Assembly: GCF_036516095.1 (NCBI RefSeq)
Contig: NZ_DATBUM010000093.1
Span: 1-8,619, forward strand
Source: Fusobacterium_C sp036516095
Lineage (GTDB): Bacteria; Fusobacteriota; Fusobacteriia; Fusobacteriales; Fusobacteriaceae
DNA: 8,619 nt
Direction: 5' to 3'
A program made the translations under genes and the position numbers. This document shows, one piece after another, positions 1 to 6,616 of this stretch. Under the pieces are notes generated by a model. It saw only the letters and a list, made by a program, of their open reading frames with translations, searched no databases and was not told the DNA's origin. Each line of letters opens with the position of its first letter. The first letter of the stretch is position 1.

Positions 1-2
1 TT

Positions 3-116
3 ATTTTAGACAATCGAATTTTAAAGAAACGTTACGGGAAGGTTTTTTTAGACTCCATTCCCAGTAAAAATATTCAAATCTTGGCAAAAAACCAAATTTT
101 AAAAGTTGTAAAGTGA
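3..116 (+). CDS. C-terminal end of a DinG/YoaA-like ATP-dependent helicase (5' truncated by window)
   Basis: Only the last 37 codons of this gene are present, open from the window edge to a TGA at 114-116. The peptide reads LDNRILKKRYGKVFLDSIP near its start. This fits the pattern at the end of the second helicase domain of DinG/YoaA/XPD-type superfamily 2 helicases, where an Asp-x-Arg-[IL] segment is followed by a YG-x-x-F-L-x-S-[LI]-P block. Such proteins unwind DNA in repair or resolve unusual structures. None of the Walker or iron-sulfur motifs is in view, so the family call rests on this one block. Its stop lies 10 bases before the next ATG, and the ribosome binding site of that gene overlaps the stop, which suggests cotranscription with pgpH. 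Confidence 0.65.
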   Translation: MLDNRILKKRYGKVFLDSIPSKNIQILAKNQILKVVK

Positions 117-126
117 GGAAAGAAGC

Positions 127-2226
127 ATGAAAAAATATAATATATTCGGTTTTCATATTTCACTTGATATCAGGAGAAACCACAATAGAGAAAAAGAGGC
201 AGAAATTTACTCACATGAGTACTTGTTGAGAGAAAAAATTATGTATTATATTCTCCTAATGTCCATTGCTTGTTTTTTCTATTATATTCCTCTTGTGATG
301 AGAGATAAATATTATAAGGTTGGAGATATTGCCATCTCGGATATTTTTGCTCCTAAAACCATAGTGTTTCGAGATGATGATACTCGAGAAAAAATTATCC
401 AGGAAATTGCGGATACTTCCCAGAGAGAGTATATTTTTTCTTCTGATACTCGGAAGATCTATGTAGATTTATTGCAAAAATTTATGCAAGAAGCGATAGA
501 AGTGAAAAAAGGATCAAGCAAAAGTATTGATTATAATTATTATGAAAAACAGACCGGAAAGAAATTTCCGGAAACCGTAGACAAAGAATTGATGTCTTAT
601 CGAGTGAAAGATTTAACATATTTGCAATCTTTGTGGATTAACGATTTGACAGCTATTTATAATGCCGGGGTCTATCGAGAAAATGATTATTCACAGGATA
701 CTACGATTCTACGATACGGAGCTCCTTTTGATAAAGAGTTTGAAGAATTGACAAATTTAGAAAAAGATGTCTTGTCTGTCTTTATTTCTCCAAACTATAT
801 TTTTGATTCCAAAGGGACTACAGTTGAATTGGAAGAAAAGTTAAAACAGATTCCGGAGCAATATATGCAAATCAAAGCCGGAACTTTAATTGCAAGCAAG
901 GGAGAAGTTTTGGATAAAAGAAAAATTCATATCTTGGAAAGTTTGGGAATTTATTCTTTCAAACGAGGATTGATTATTCTCTTGTCCACCATTTTATATT
1001 TGATTTTTGTTTCCTCCATTTTTTATACGATTGCTTTGCATCTGTTCCAGAATGAAATTTTGAATAAAAATAAGTTTCGTGGAGTTTTTCTCATCTTATT
1101 GGCTATTTTTGGATTGTTTTGGATAGTGCCTCTGGATATGATTTATTTCATTCCTTTGGATTCCGCCTTGTTTTTATTGGTTTTTTTAACCGGGAAACGA
1201 TACAGCAGCTTTATTTATACTTCCGTTCTAGCTTTTTTATTGCCTTTAACGGATTATAATTTAACACTTTTTACGATGTATTTAATTTGTTTAAGTTTTT
1301 CGATTTTCTTAATACAGAAAGTCAATACTCGAAATGGCTTGATTGCGACAGGAATTCAACTATCTATTTTTAAATTATTTCTTTTCTTTATTTTAAGTTT
1401 TTTTGCAAAAGAAGAAAGCTTTAATATGATGTTTGAATCCATGCAAATCATGATTTCCGGATTTTTCTCGGGGATGATTGCGATTGCGTTGTTACCATTT
1501 TTTGAAAGAACTTTTAATATTTTAACGATATTTCAGTTATCGGAATTGGGGGATTTGTCACATCCTCTTTTAAGAAAATTGGCAATGGATGCTCCGGGAA
1601 CTTTCCAACATTCTATGATGGTGGCGACTCTTTCTGAAAATGCGGCTCTTGCTATTAAAGCAAATTCCGTTTTTACGAGAGTAGCCTGCTATTATCATGA
1701 CATAGGAAAATGTAAGAGACCGAATTATTATGTGGAAAATCAAAAAAATGGAGAAAATCCTCATAATGATATTTCACCGTTTATGAGTACTTTAATTATT
1801 ACGTCTCATACCAAAGACGGAGATAATATGGCGAAAAAATATCAAATTCCGAAAGAAATTCGGGATATTATGTATGAACATCAGGGAACAACTTTTTTGG
1901 CTTATTTTTATAACAAAGCTAAGGCGATTGATCCGAACGTATTGAAAGAGGAATTTCGATACAGCGGACCGAAGCCGAGAAGCAAGGAATCGGCAATTAT
2001 TATGTTGGCAGATTCTATTGAAGCGGCGGTACGTTCTTTGAGTATAAAAACTCCTAGAGAAGTCGAAAATATGATTCGGAAGATTATCAACGGAAAAGTG
2101 GAAGATGACCAACTTTCCGAGGCGGATTTGACCTTTAAAGAAATTGAAGCGATTGTACAGTCTTTCTTGAAGACATTTTCTTCGATTTATCATGAAAGAT
2201 TAAAATATCCGGGACAAAAAAATTAA
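127..2226 (+). CDS. pgpH: 7TM-HD cyclic-di-AMP phosphodiesterase, PgpH family
   Basis: A 699-residue inner-membrane protein whose relatives (Listeria PgpH) hydrolyse c-di-AMP to pApA. One N-terminal membrane helix (about 39-58) leads into an extracytoplasmic 7TMR-HDED domain (about 60-275). A block of hydrophobic helices follows (about 281-304, 319-341, 345-375, 380-397, 405-427 and 438-458), then a cytoplasmic HD domain (about 475-690). Metal ligands seen are His495 (QHS), His524-Asp525 (YYHDIGK), His561 (SHT), His585 (EHQG) and Asp629 (LADS). The usual HD-family EHHG doublet reads EHQG here, so Gln586 sits where PgpH has a second His. The start is supported by GAGGAAAG upstream, overlapping the helicase stop. 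ybeY follows after 12 bases, the common order in Firmicutes. Length and layout are normal for the family. That the substrate is c-di-AMP is inferred from the family. Confidence 0.93.
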   Translation: MKKYNIFGFHISLDIRRNHNREKEAEIYSHEYLLREKIMYYILLMSIACFFYYIPLVMRDKYYKVGDIAISDIFAPKTIVFRDDDTREKIIQEIADTSQREYIFSSDTRKIYVDLLQKFMQEAIEVKKGSSKSIDYNYYEKQTGKKFPETVDKELMSYRVKDLTYLQSLWINDLTAIYNAGVYRENDYSQDTTILRYGAPFDKEFEELTNLEKDVLSVFISPNYIFDSKGTTVELEEKLKQIPEQYMQIKAGTLIASKGEVLDKRKIHILESLGIYSFKRGLIILLSTILYLIFVSSIFYTIALHLFQNEILNKNKFRGVFLILLAIFGLFWIVPLDMIYFIPLDSALFLLVFLTGKRYSSFIYTSVLAFLLPLTDYNLTLFTMYLICLSFSIFLIQKVNTRNGLIATGIQLSIFKLFLFFILSFFAKEESFNMMFESMQIMISGFFSGMIAIALLPFFERTFNILTIFQLSELGDLSHPLLRKLAMDAPGTFQHSMMVATLSENAALAIKANSVFTRVACYYHDIGKCKRPNYYVENQKNGENPHNDISPFMSTLIITSHTKDGDNMAKKYQIPKEIRDIMYEHQGTTFLAYFYNKAKAIDPNVLKEEFRYSGPKPRSKESAIIMLADSIEAAVRSLSIKTPREVENMIRKIINGKVEDDQLSEADLTFKEIEAIVQSFLKTFSSIYHERLKYPGQKN

Positions 2227-2238
2227 GAAGGAGAGCTT

Positions 2239-2733
2239 ATGGAATTATTAGTAGAAGTTAGCGTGGAATATGAAAAAGAGGATTATGCGGAATTTATTCA
2301 AGAAGTCACGAAAAATAACAATGAAGTGTTAGCGGAATATATTGAAGAAGTCTTGCAGATGGAAAAAGTGGAGTCTACTCTACCTTTATATATTTCCTTA
2401 TTACTGACGGGAAATCATCAAATTCAAGTGATCAATCGAGAATTTCGACAAAAAGACAGCCCGACGGATGTCATTTCTTTTGCCTATCATGAAAATGAAG
2501 ATTTTTTGGTGGGACCTTATGACATCTTGGGGGATATTGTCATTTCTCTGGAGAGAGTGGGAGAACAGGCGAAGGAATACAATCATTCTTTTACAAGAGA
2601 ATTTTATTATGTATTGACACATGGAATTCTTCATATTTTAGGCTATGATCACATAGAAGAAAATGATAAAAAGGAAATGCGGGAACGAGAAGAAGAAATC
2701 TTGGGACATTTTGGATACACTAGGGAGAACTGA
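2239..2733 (+). CDS. ybeY: Endoribonuclease YbeY, rRNA maturation factor
   Basis: A 164-residue, zinc-dependent single-strand endoribonuclease of the UPF0054 family, which acts in 16S rRNA 3'-end maturation and 70S ribosome quality control. The signature H-G-x-L-H-x-x-G-Y-D-H is complete, with zinc-ligand positions at His128, His132 and His138. The conserved upstream block NREFRQKDSPTDVISF is present (about residues 69-84), as is the DILGDIVIS strand. The protein is cytosolic with no membrane segment. AAGGAGAG lies a few bases before the ATG. The first 20 or so residues are acidic and variable, as usual in the family. The gene sits 12 bases after pgpH, and its stop is only 2 bases before the next start, so the three are almost certainly cotranscribed. 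Confidence 0.96.
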   Translation: MELLVEVSVEYEKEDYAEFIQEVTKNNNEVLAEYIEEVLQMEKVESTLPLYISLLLTGNHQIQVINREFRQKDSPTDVISFAYHENEDFLVGPYDILGDIVISLERVGEQAKEYNHSFTREFYYVLTHGILHILGYDHIEENDKKEMREREEEILGHFGYTREN

Positions 2734-2735
2734 CT

Positions 2736-3473
2736 ATGAAACCTTATCAAGAATCTGAATTTAAAAATAAAAAGATGACAGACGGATTTAACTCTGCCAT
2801 CGAAGGAGTTTTTGAAACGATACGAACAGAAAAACATATGAAGTTTCATGCTTTTGCTACGATTTTAATCATTGTACTTGGCTTATTTATCAATTTAAGT
2901 CGTTATGAGCTCCTTGCTCTTGTTATCAGCATTTCTTTTGTATGGTTGGCGGAGCTCTTTAATACCGCCATTGAATGTTGCGTGGATTTAACTTGCCAGG
3001 AGTATAATTTATTGGCGAAAAAGGCAAAGGATGTAGCGGCAGGAGCCGTTTTATTGTCCGCTTTTAATGCTGTTATTATTGGGTATCTGGTTTTTTCAAA
3101 GCACATTGGTGTGCAGCTTCAACAAAGTTTTCGTGTTTTTAGAACCTCCTATCAGCATAAAACGGTTCTGATTTTTATTATCGTCTTGTCAACTGTTTTA
3201 TTGATTAAATTGATTACTCAAAAGGGAACACCTTTACAGGGAGGAATGCCAAGTGGACATTCCGCTTTGGCAGCTTCTATTTTTACGATTATCTCTTTTT
3301 TAACGAATAATCCTAAAATTTTTTATTTATCCTTTTTATTATTGATTTTAGTGATTCAATCCAGAGTGGAGGGAAAGATTCATACTTTATTGGAAACCAT
3401 AGTCGGAGCTCTTTTAGGCTCTTCCATTACTTATATTATTTTATATTTTTTAAAATACAAGACGTGGGGATAG
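2736..3473 (+). CDS. Fused DgkA-type lipid kinase and PAP2 phosphatase (undecaprenol/diacylglycerol kinase plus phosphatase)
   Basis: A 245-residue integral membrane protein with two domains. Residues 1 to about 125 are a prokaryotic DgkA kinase: Glu23 and the signature E73-L-F-N76-T-A-I-E80-x3-D84, then KAKD99-VAAGAVLL. Residues about 140-245 are a PAP2 acid phosphatase: Lys158, P172-S-G-H175, and S209-R210-x5-H216-x3-E220. The first PAP2 motif is KX6TP rather than KX6RP, and the third ends in Glu rather than Asp, but the catalytic histidines His175 and His216 are present. In Gram-positive bacteria DgkA homologues phosphorylate undecaprenol, and PAP2 proteins dephosphorylate undecaprenyl-PP, PGP or phosphatidate, so the fusion may carry opposing or sequential steps of lipid-carrier recycling. 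The substrates are inferred. The ATG overlaps none of ybeY; its ribosome binding site AGGGAG lies inside the ybeY end. Confidence 0.9.
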   Translation: MKPYQESEFKNKKMTDGFNSAIEGVFETIRTEKHMKFHAFATILIIVLGLFINLSRYELLALVISISFVWLAELFNTAIECCVDLTCQEYNLLAKKAKDVAAGAVLLSAFNAVIIGYLVFSKHIGVQLQQSFRVFRTSYQHKTVLIFIIVLSTVLLIKLITQKGTPLQGGMPSGHSALAASIFTIISFLTNNPKIFYLSFLLLILVIQSRVEGKIHTLLETIVGALLGSSITYIILYFLKYKTWG

Positions 3474-3476
3474 CTT

Positions 3477-4958
3477 ATGATTACGGAAAAAGAGTATTTT
3501 TTATTGGCATTGTTATCATATTGTGATTTTTCTAAGAAACATATTGGAAAAAATTTGTGGAAAATTTGGGAAGAAGAGCAGGAAAAAAAGACTTTTCGTA
3601 CTTCTTTTATTCTATTGCATGCAAAATTTCATTCCCAATTCCTTTCTTTTTTTGAAGAAGAGCTGAAAAAATGGTTTATCATTCAGATTGACAATCGAAA
3701 GGCAAGAAAAGTTTCCTCTTCTCAAAGTGGATTTTTTTCAGTTTGTTTTGGAAATATTAAGCAGGAATATGTGCTTTCTTATCGGGGAAGTGAAATTTTT
3801 CCCTTGGAAGATGCCTATCAAGATTTTATTAATACCGATTTGGCAATCGGACTGGGAAAAATTCCCGCTCAATTTCATGAAGGAGTGGAAGTACTGGAAA
3901 ACTTAGTGCAGAGCTTGGGACTTCGTTATGAACAAATTTCTCTTACGGGACATTCTTTAGGAGGAGGAATTGCTCAGTATGTCGCTCTGTCTATCCATCG
4001 TTTGCATCAATACATTCCCAAAACCTACACTTGGAATGCTGTGGGAGTGAATAAAAAGGGGATTGTACATATCGGAGAGTTTTTAAATCTTCAAGAGATT
4101 CTTCAAAATGTTTCCAGCTTGACAAAAGAACAAAAGTATCAGTTGGAAGAATTTAATGAAGAATATCAGGAATTCTTCAGCAGAGAATATCAAAAAATGA
4201 AGGAAACCAGAAAAGAGCAGCTACTTTTAGATGCCGCTTTCTTTAAACGACTCTATTCTCAGACAAGAATTGAAACTTATTTTAAATTTTTGTCAAAAAC
4301 ACAGCAAGAACAACTTATTCAACAAGATCATTTTTGGGAGAAACTCTTTGATGTGCAGAATTTTTATCAAAAAATCAAAGATGGGGAGCTTTTTATCAAT
4401 AAAATTAAAAAAAATACAGAGTATCAAAAGAAAATTATTAACTACGGTCATTCCGAAGATTTAACAAATTCTCTTTTTTCTCATATTGGAAAGCAATATT
4501 TTGTAGATAAAAAGCTTTCTTCTATAAGAAGCTCCAAGAGAAATTTTTTAGAAAAAATTCCTTTTCTAAAAAAATCTTTGTCCTCTTGTCACTGTGAAAA
4601 TGTATTTTTACCTTTTTTTGGAGAGGGAAGCTCCTTACAGAAAAAGTTGTCTTTACATTATATTTCTGCCGCTGCACGAAAGCTTATTCAGCAAGAAAAG
4701 TTATTTTCCAAAGAATTTTTGGCAGCTTATTATTCCCGGGAGGAACTTTCCGGAATAACTCTGGGAAAGTATAGACAGGAACTGATAGAGGCTTTTAGAA
4801 AGTATCAAAAAATATTGTACAGCAGGCAAATCATTGAACAACTGGAAAGTTTTTCTTCGGAAGAAATGGAAGAATTCTGGCAAGCATTTTTGAAGCGAAT
4901 GGCAAGTCCATATCGCTATCTGGATGTGTTTGATATTTTAGTATATGAATACAAATAG
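3477..4958 (+). CDS. Lipase-fold protein (class 3 lipase / Mbeg1-like alpha/beta hydrolase)
   Basis: A 493-residue protein with a clear nucleophile elbow, LTGHSLGGGIAQ, placing Ser160 as the catalytic serine. Before it comes YVLSYRGSE (about residues 98-106), the oxyanion strand usual in class 3 lipases. After it, TWNAVGV (about 184-190) matches the family's TFNAPG strand. NYGHSEDLTNSLFSHIG carries the likely catalytic Asp328, and His394 in SLHYIS is a candidate third member. Between TWNAVGV and NYGHSED lie about 130 highly charged, helix-forming residues rich in Glu, Lys and Gln, a probable inserted lid or coiled region. No signal peptide or membrane helix is seen, so it is probably cytoplasmic. 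It starts 3 bases after the kinase-phosphatase stop with GTGGGGA as ribosome binding site, so it may act on membrane lipids in the same pathway. The substrate is unknown. Confidence 0.75.
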   Translation: MITEKEYFLLALLSYCDFSKKHIGKNLWKIWEEEQEKKTFRTSFILLHAKFHSQFLSFFEEELKKWFIIQIDNRKARKVSSSQSGFFSVCFGNIKQEYVLSYRGSEIFPLEDAYQDFINTDLAIGLGKIPAQFHEGVEVLENLVQSLGLRYEQISLTGHSLGGGIAQYVALSIHRLHQYIPKTYTWNAVGVNKKGIVHIGEFLNLQEILQNVSSLTKEQKYQLEEFNEEYQEFFSREYQKMKETRKEQLLLDAAFFKRLYSQTRIETYFKFLSKTQQEQLIQQDHFWEKLFDVQNFYQKIKDGELFINKIKKNTEYQKKIINYGHSEDLTNSLFSHIGKQYFVDKKLSSIRSSKRNFLEKIPFLKKSLSSCHCENVFLPFFGEGSSLQKKLSLHYISAAARKLIQQEKLFSKEFLAAYYSREELSGITLGKYRQELIEAFRKYQKILYSRQIIEQLESFSSEEMEEFWQAFLKRMASPYRYLDVFDILVYEYK

Positions 4959-4967
4959 AGGTGGGGG
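4958..4967 (+). promoter_or_regulatory. Ribosome binding site that fixes the start of the solute-binding lipoprotein
   Basis: GAGGTGGGGG lies 7 bases before the ATG at 4975 and partly overlaps the lipase stop. It supports 4975 over the in-frame ATG at 4945, which is inside the lipase gene, has no comparable site and would put ten polar residues ahead of the lipoprotein signal peptide. Confidence 0.7.
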
Positions 4968-4974
4968 ATATTTT

Positions 4975-6483
4975 ATGAAAAAATTATTAGCATGTATATT
5001 TTGTCTAGCATTGTTTTTTGCTTGTGGGAAAAAGGAAGAAGCAGTTGTTTCCGCTGAAAATCATCAGCAAACGGTAACCGTTGCTCTTGCCTATAAACCG
5101 AAATCCTTTGACCCGAGTAAACATACGGATAGTGCCACAATGGCGGTAACAAAACAAATTTACAGTAATTTGTTTTCTTTGGGAGAAAAGGGAGAAATTC
5201 TTCCGGAATTGGCGGAAAGCTATAAAATTGTTTCTGATACTGTTTTGGAAATTCGTTTGAAAAAAGGAATTTTATTCCATGACGGAACGGAAATGAAGGC
5301 GGAGGATGTCATAGCAAGTTTACAACGAAATTTGGATTCGCCGGTTTCTCATGTGCTTATCAGCCCTATCCAAGCTATGAAAAAGATAGATGAGTATCAA
5401 ATCGAAATTACTTCCAATGCTTCGCCAAGTATTTTGTTACATAATTTTACACATGGTGCCGTTGCCATTACCAAAGAGGTTCCTAGGAATGAAGATCAGG
5501 TGAATTTGGTCGGAACAGGACCTTTTCGAGTAAAGCTTTGGGGAAATGGAGAAAAAGTGGAATTGGAAGCCTTTGAACATTTTTTTGTGCAAAAACCGAA
5601 TTTTCAACATTTAATCTTCACAACCATTCCTGAAAATGCAAACCGAGTGATTGCATTGGAAACAGGAGAAATTGACTTGGCATATGATATTATTCCGAGT
5701 GATTTACCTCTGTTAACAGAAAAAAAAGGATTGACTTATATTAGCGGCTTATCCTTTGGGTCCGACTTTCTTTCCATCAATACGGAAAGAATGAAAGATG
5801 TGGATATTCGAAGAGCTCTTTCTCTTGCGATTGATAGAACGGGAATTAACGAGGCTGTATTTGAAGGAAAACAAAATTTGGCAAGTTCTATTTTACCGCC
5901 CAATGTTTTCGGATATTCTCCGACAGGGATTACCTTTTCTCAAAACTTGGAGGAAGCTCGTAAGATTATGAAAAAAAAGGGCTACGATGAAACGCATCCT
6001 CTTTCTTTAAAAATGTATATCTATGAAGAACCGAGTCGAAGACAAATTTCTGAAATTATTCAAGCGAATTTAAAAGAGGCATTTATAGATGTCGAAGTGG
6101 TTTCCTTAGAAGTTTCTTCTTTCTTACAATTTACGGCTCAAGGAAAACATGATTTCTTGTTGGGGCTTTGGTATGTAAGTTCGGGAGATGCCGATTATGG
6201 ATATTATCCGTTATTACATTCTTCTTCCAAAGGAGCTCCGGGAAATCGTGCTTTTTATGACAATCCGAAAGTGGATGAATTATTGGAGGATGCTCGTAGA
6301 ACTCCTTCCGAAAAACAACGTTTAAAAGATTATGCGGAAGTCCAAAAAATTGTGGAAAAGGAATTGCCTATTTTCCCATTATTTTATAAGACATATTTCA
6401 TCGGAATTCGAAATCATATTTCCAACTTAGGTTTTGACCCTAGAGGAAGCCATAGTTTATATAATTTGCAATTTTCGAAGTAA
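4975..6483 (+). CDS. ABC transporter substrate-binding lipoprotein, SBP_bac_5 (DppA/OppA) family
   Basis: A 502-residue extracytoplasmic binding protein, probably for peptides. From the chosen ATG the protein opens with MKKLLACIFCLALFF, a short lipoprotein signal peptide ending in FFAC, so Cys17 would be lipidated and the mature protein begins CGKKEE. Family marks are the PKSFDPSKHTDSAT segment after the linker, LPELAESYKI, RLKKGILFHDGT followed by AEDV, the GTGPF motif, and DIRRALSLAIDR followed by a LPP segment. The C-terminal lobe has ELPIFPLFYKTYF. Length is typical. No permease or ATPase components flank it, so it is either an orphan receptor that feeds a transporter encoded elsewhere or a specialised binding protein. 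It follows the lipase by 16 bases and is probably the last gene of the operon. The peptide substrate is a family inference; haem, nickel or other ligands are possible. Confidence 0.9.
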   Translation: MKKLLACIFCLALFFACGKKEEAVVSAENHQQTVTVALAYKPKSFDPSKHTDSATMAVTKQIYSNLFSLGEKGEILPELAESYKIVSDTVLEIRLKKGILFHDGTEMKAEDVIASLQRNLDSPVSHVLISPIQAMKKIDEYQIEITSNASPSILLHNFTHGAVAITKEVPRNEDQVNLVGTGPFRVKLWGNGEKVELEAFEHFFVQKPNFQHLIFTTIPENANRVIALETGEIDLAYDIIPSDLPLLTEKKGLTYISGLSFGSDFLSINTERMKDVDIRRALSLAIDRTGINEAVFEGKQNLASSILPPNVFGYSPTGITFSQNLEEARKIMKKKGYDETHPLSLKMYIYEEPSRRQISEIIQANLKEAFIDVEVVSLEVSSFLQFTAQGKHDFLLGLWYVSSGDADYGYYPLLHSSSKGAPGNRAFYDNPKVDELLEDARRTPSEKQRLKDYAEVQKIVEKELPIFPLFYKTYFIGIRNHISNLGFDPRGSHSLYNLQFSK

Positions 6484-6490
6484 GTAAGAA

Positions 6491-6528
6491 AGAGATACTG
6501 AAATACTCTCTATAAAAATATATTTTTA
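6491..6528 (+). terminator. Possible weak terminator hairpin and AT palindrome after the solute-binding gene
   Basis: AGAGA (6491-6495) can pair with TCTCT (6507-6511), with two more pairs possible across a single-base bulge. It is followed at once by a perfect 16-base palindrome at 6513-6528 (TAAAAATATATTTTTA) and a T-rich stretch to 6538. The stem is short and GC-poor, so it is a weak candidate for ending the upstream transcript. No better terminator is visible before the next gene. Confidence 0.3.
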
Positions 6529-6540
6529 CATTTTTTTATC

Positions 6541-6592
6541 ATGTTTTTACAAAAATAGAATAAATATAATTTGATTTTTTGTAAAAAAACAT
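6541..6592. repeat. Long imperfect inverted repeat in the promoter region of the accessory module
   Basis: The left arm 6541-6556 (ATGTTTTTACAAAAAT) matches the reverse complement of the right arm 6574-6592 at all 16 of its bases, with three extra bases in the right arm. The 17-base spacer between the arms contains TATAAT. It could be an operator for a dimeric regulator, an RNA hairpin, or an AT-rich bidirectional terminator. The low complexity of the arms means that chance is also possible. Confidence 0.4.
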
Positions 6593-6598
6593 TATAAT
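6565..6598 (+). promoter_or_regulatory. Candidate -10 boxes for the ATPase-TOPRIM pair
   Basis: Two perfect TATAAT hexamers occur, at 6565-6570 and 6593-6598. The second has TTGATT 16 bases upstream (6571-6576), a 4 of 6 match to the -35 consensus, but transcription from it would begin within or just before the ribosome binding site. The first would give a leader of about 40 bases but has no good -35. In sequence this AT-rich such boxes arise by chance, so the call is tentative. Confidence 0.35.
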
Positions 6599-6601
6599 AA
6601 T

Positions 6602-6610
6602 AGAGAGGTG
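6602..6610 (+). promoter_or_regulatory. Ribosome binding site deciding the ATPase start
   Basis: AGAGAGGTG ends 6 bases before the ATG at 6617. An in-frame GTG at 6608 lies inside this site and so cannot be the natural start. The ATG at 6632 is also in frame but is too far away. Confidence 0.7.
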
Positions 6611-6616
6611 ATTTAT

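Noticed and set aside
1570..2193. Long antisense open frames opposite pgpH
   Set aside because: They lie opposite strongly conserved HD-domain coding sequence, have no ribosome binding sites and encode Phe/Ile/Arg-rich peptides typical of reverse-strand shadows.
4945..4974. Earlier in-frame ATG giving a 512-residue solute-binding protein
   Set aside because: It lies inside the lipase gene, lacks a ribosome binding site and would bury the lipoprotein signal peptide; the ATG at 4975 has a strong site.
6608..6616. GTG start for the ATPase
   Set aside because: The GTG is part of the AGAGAGGTG ribosome binding site of the ATG at 6617.
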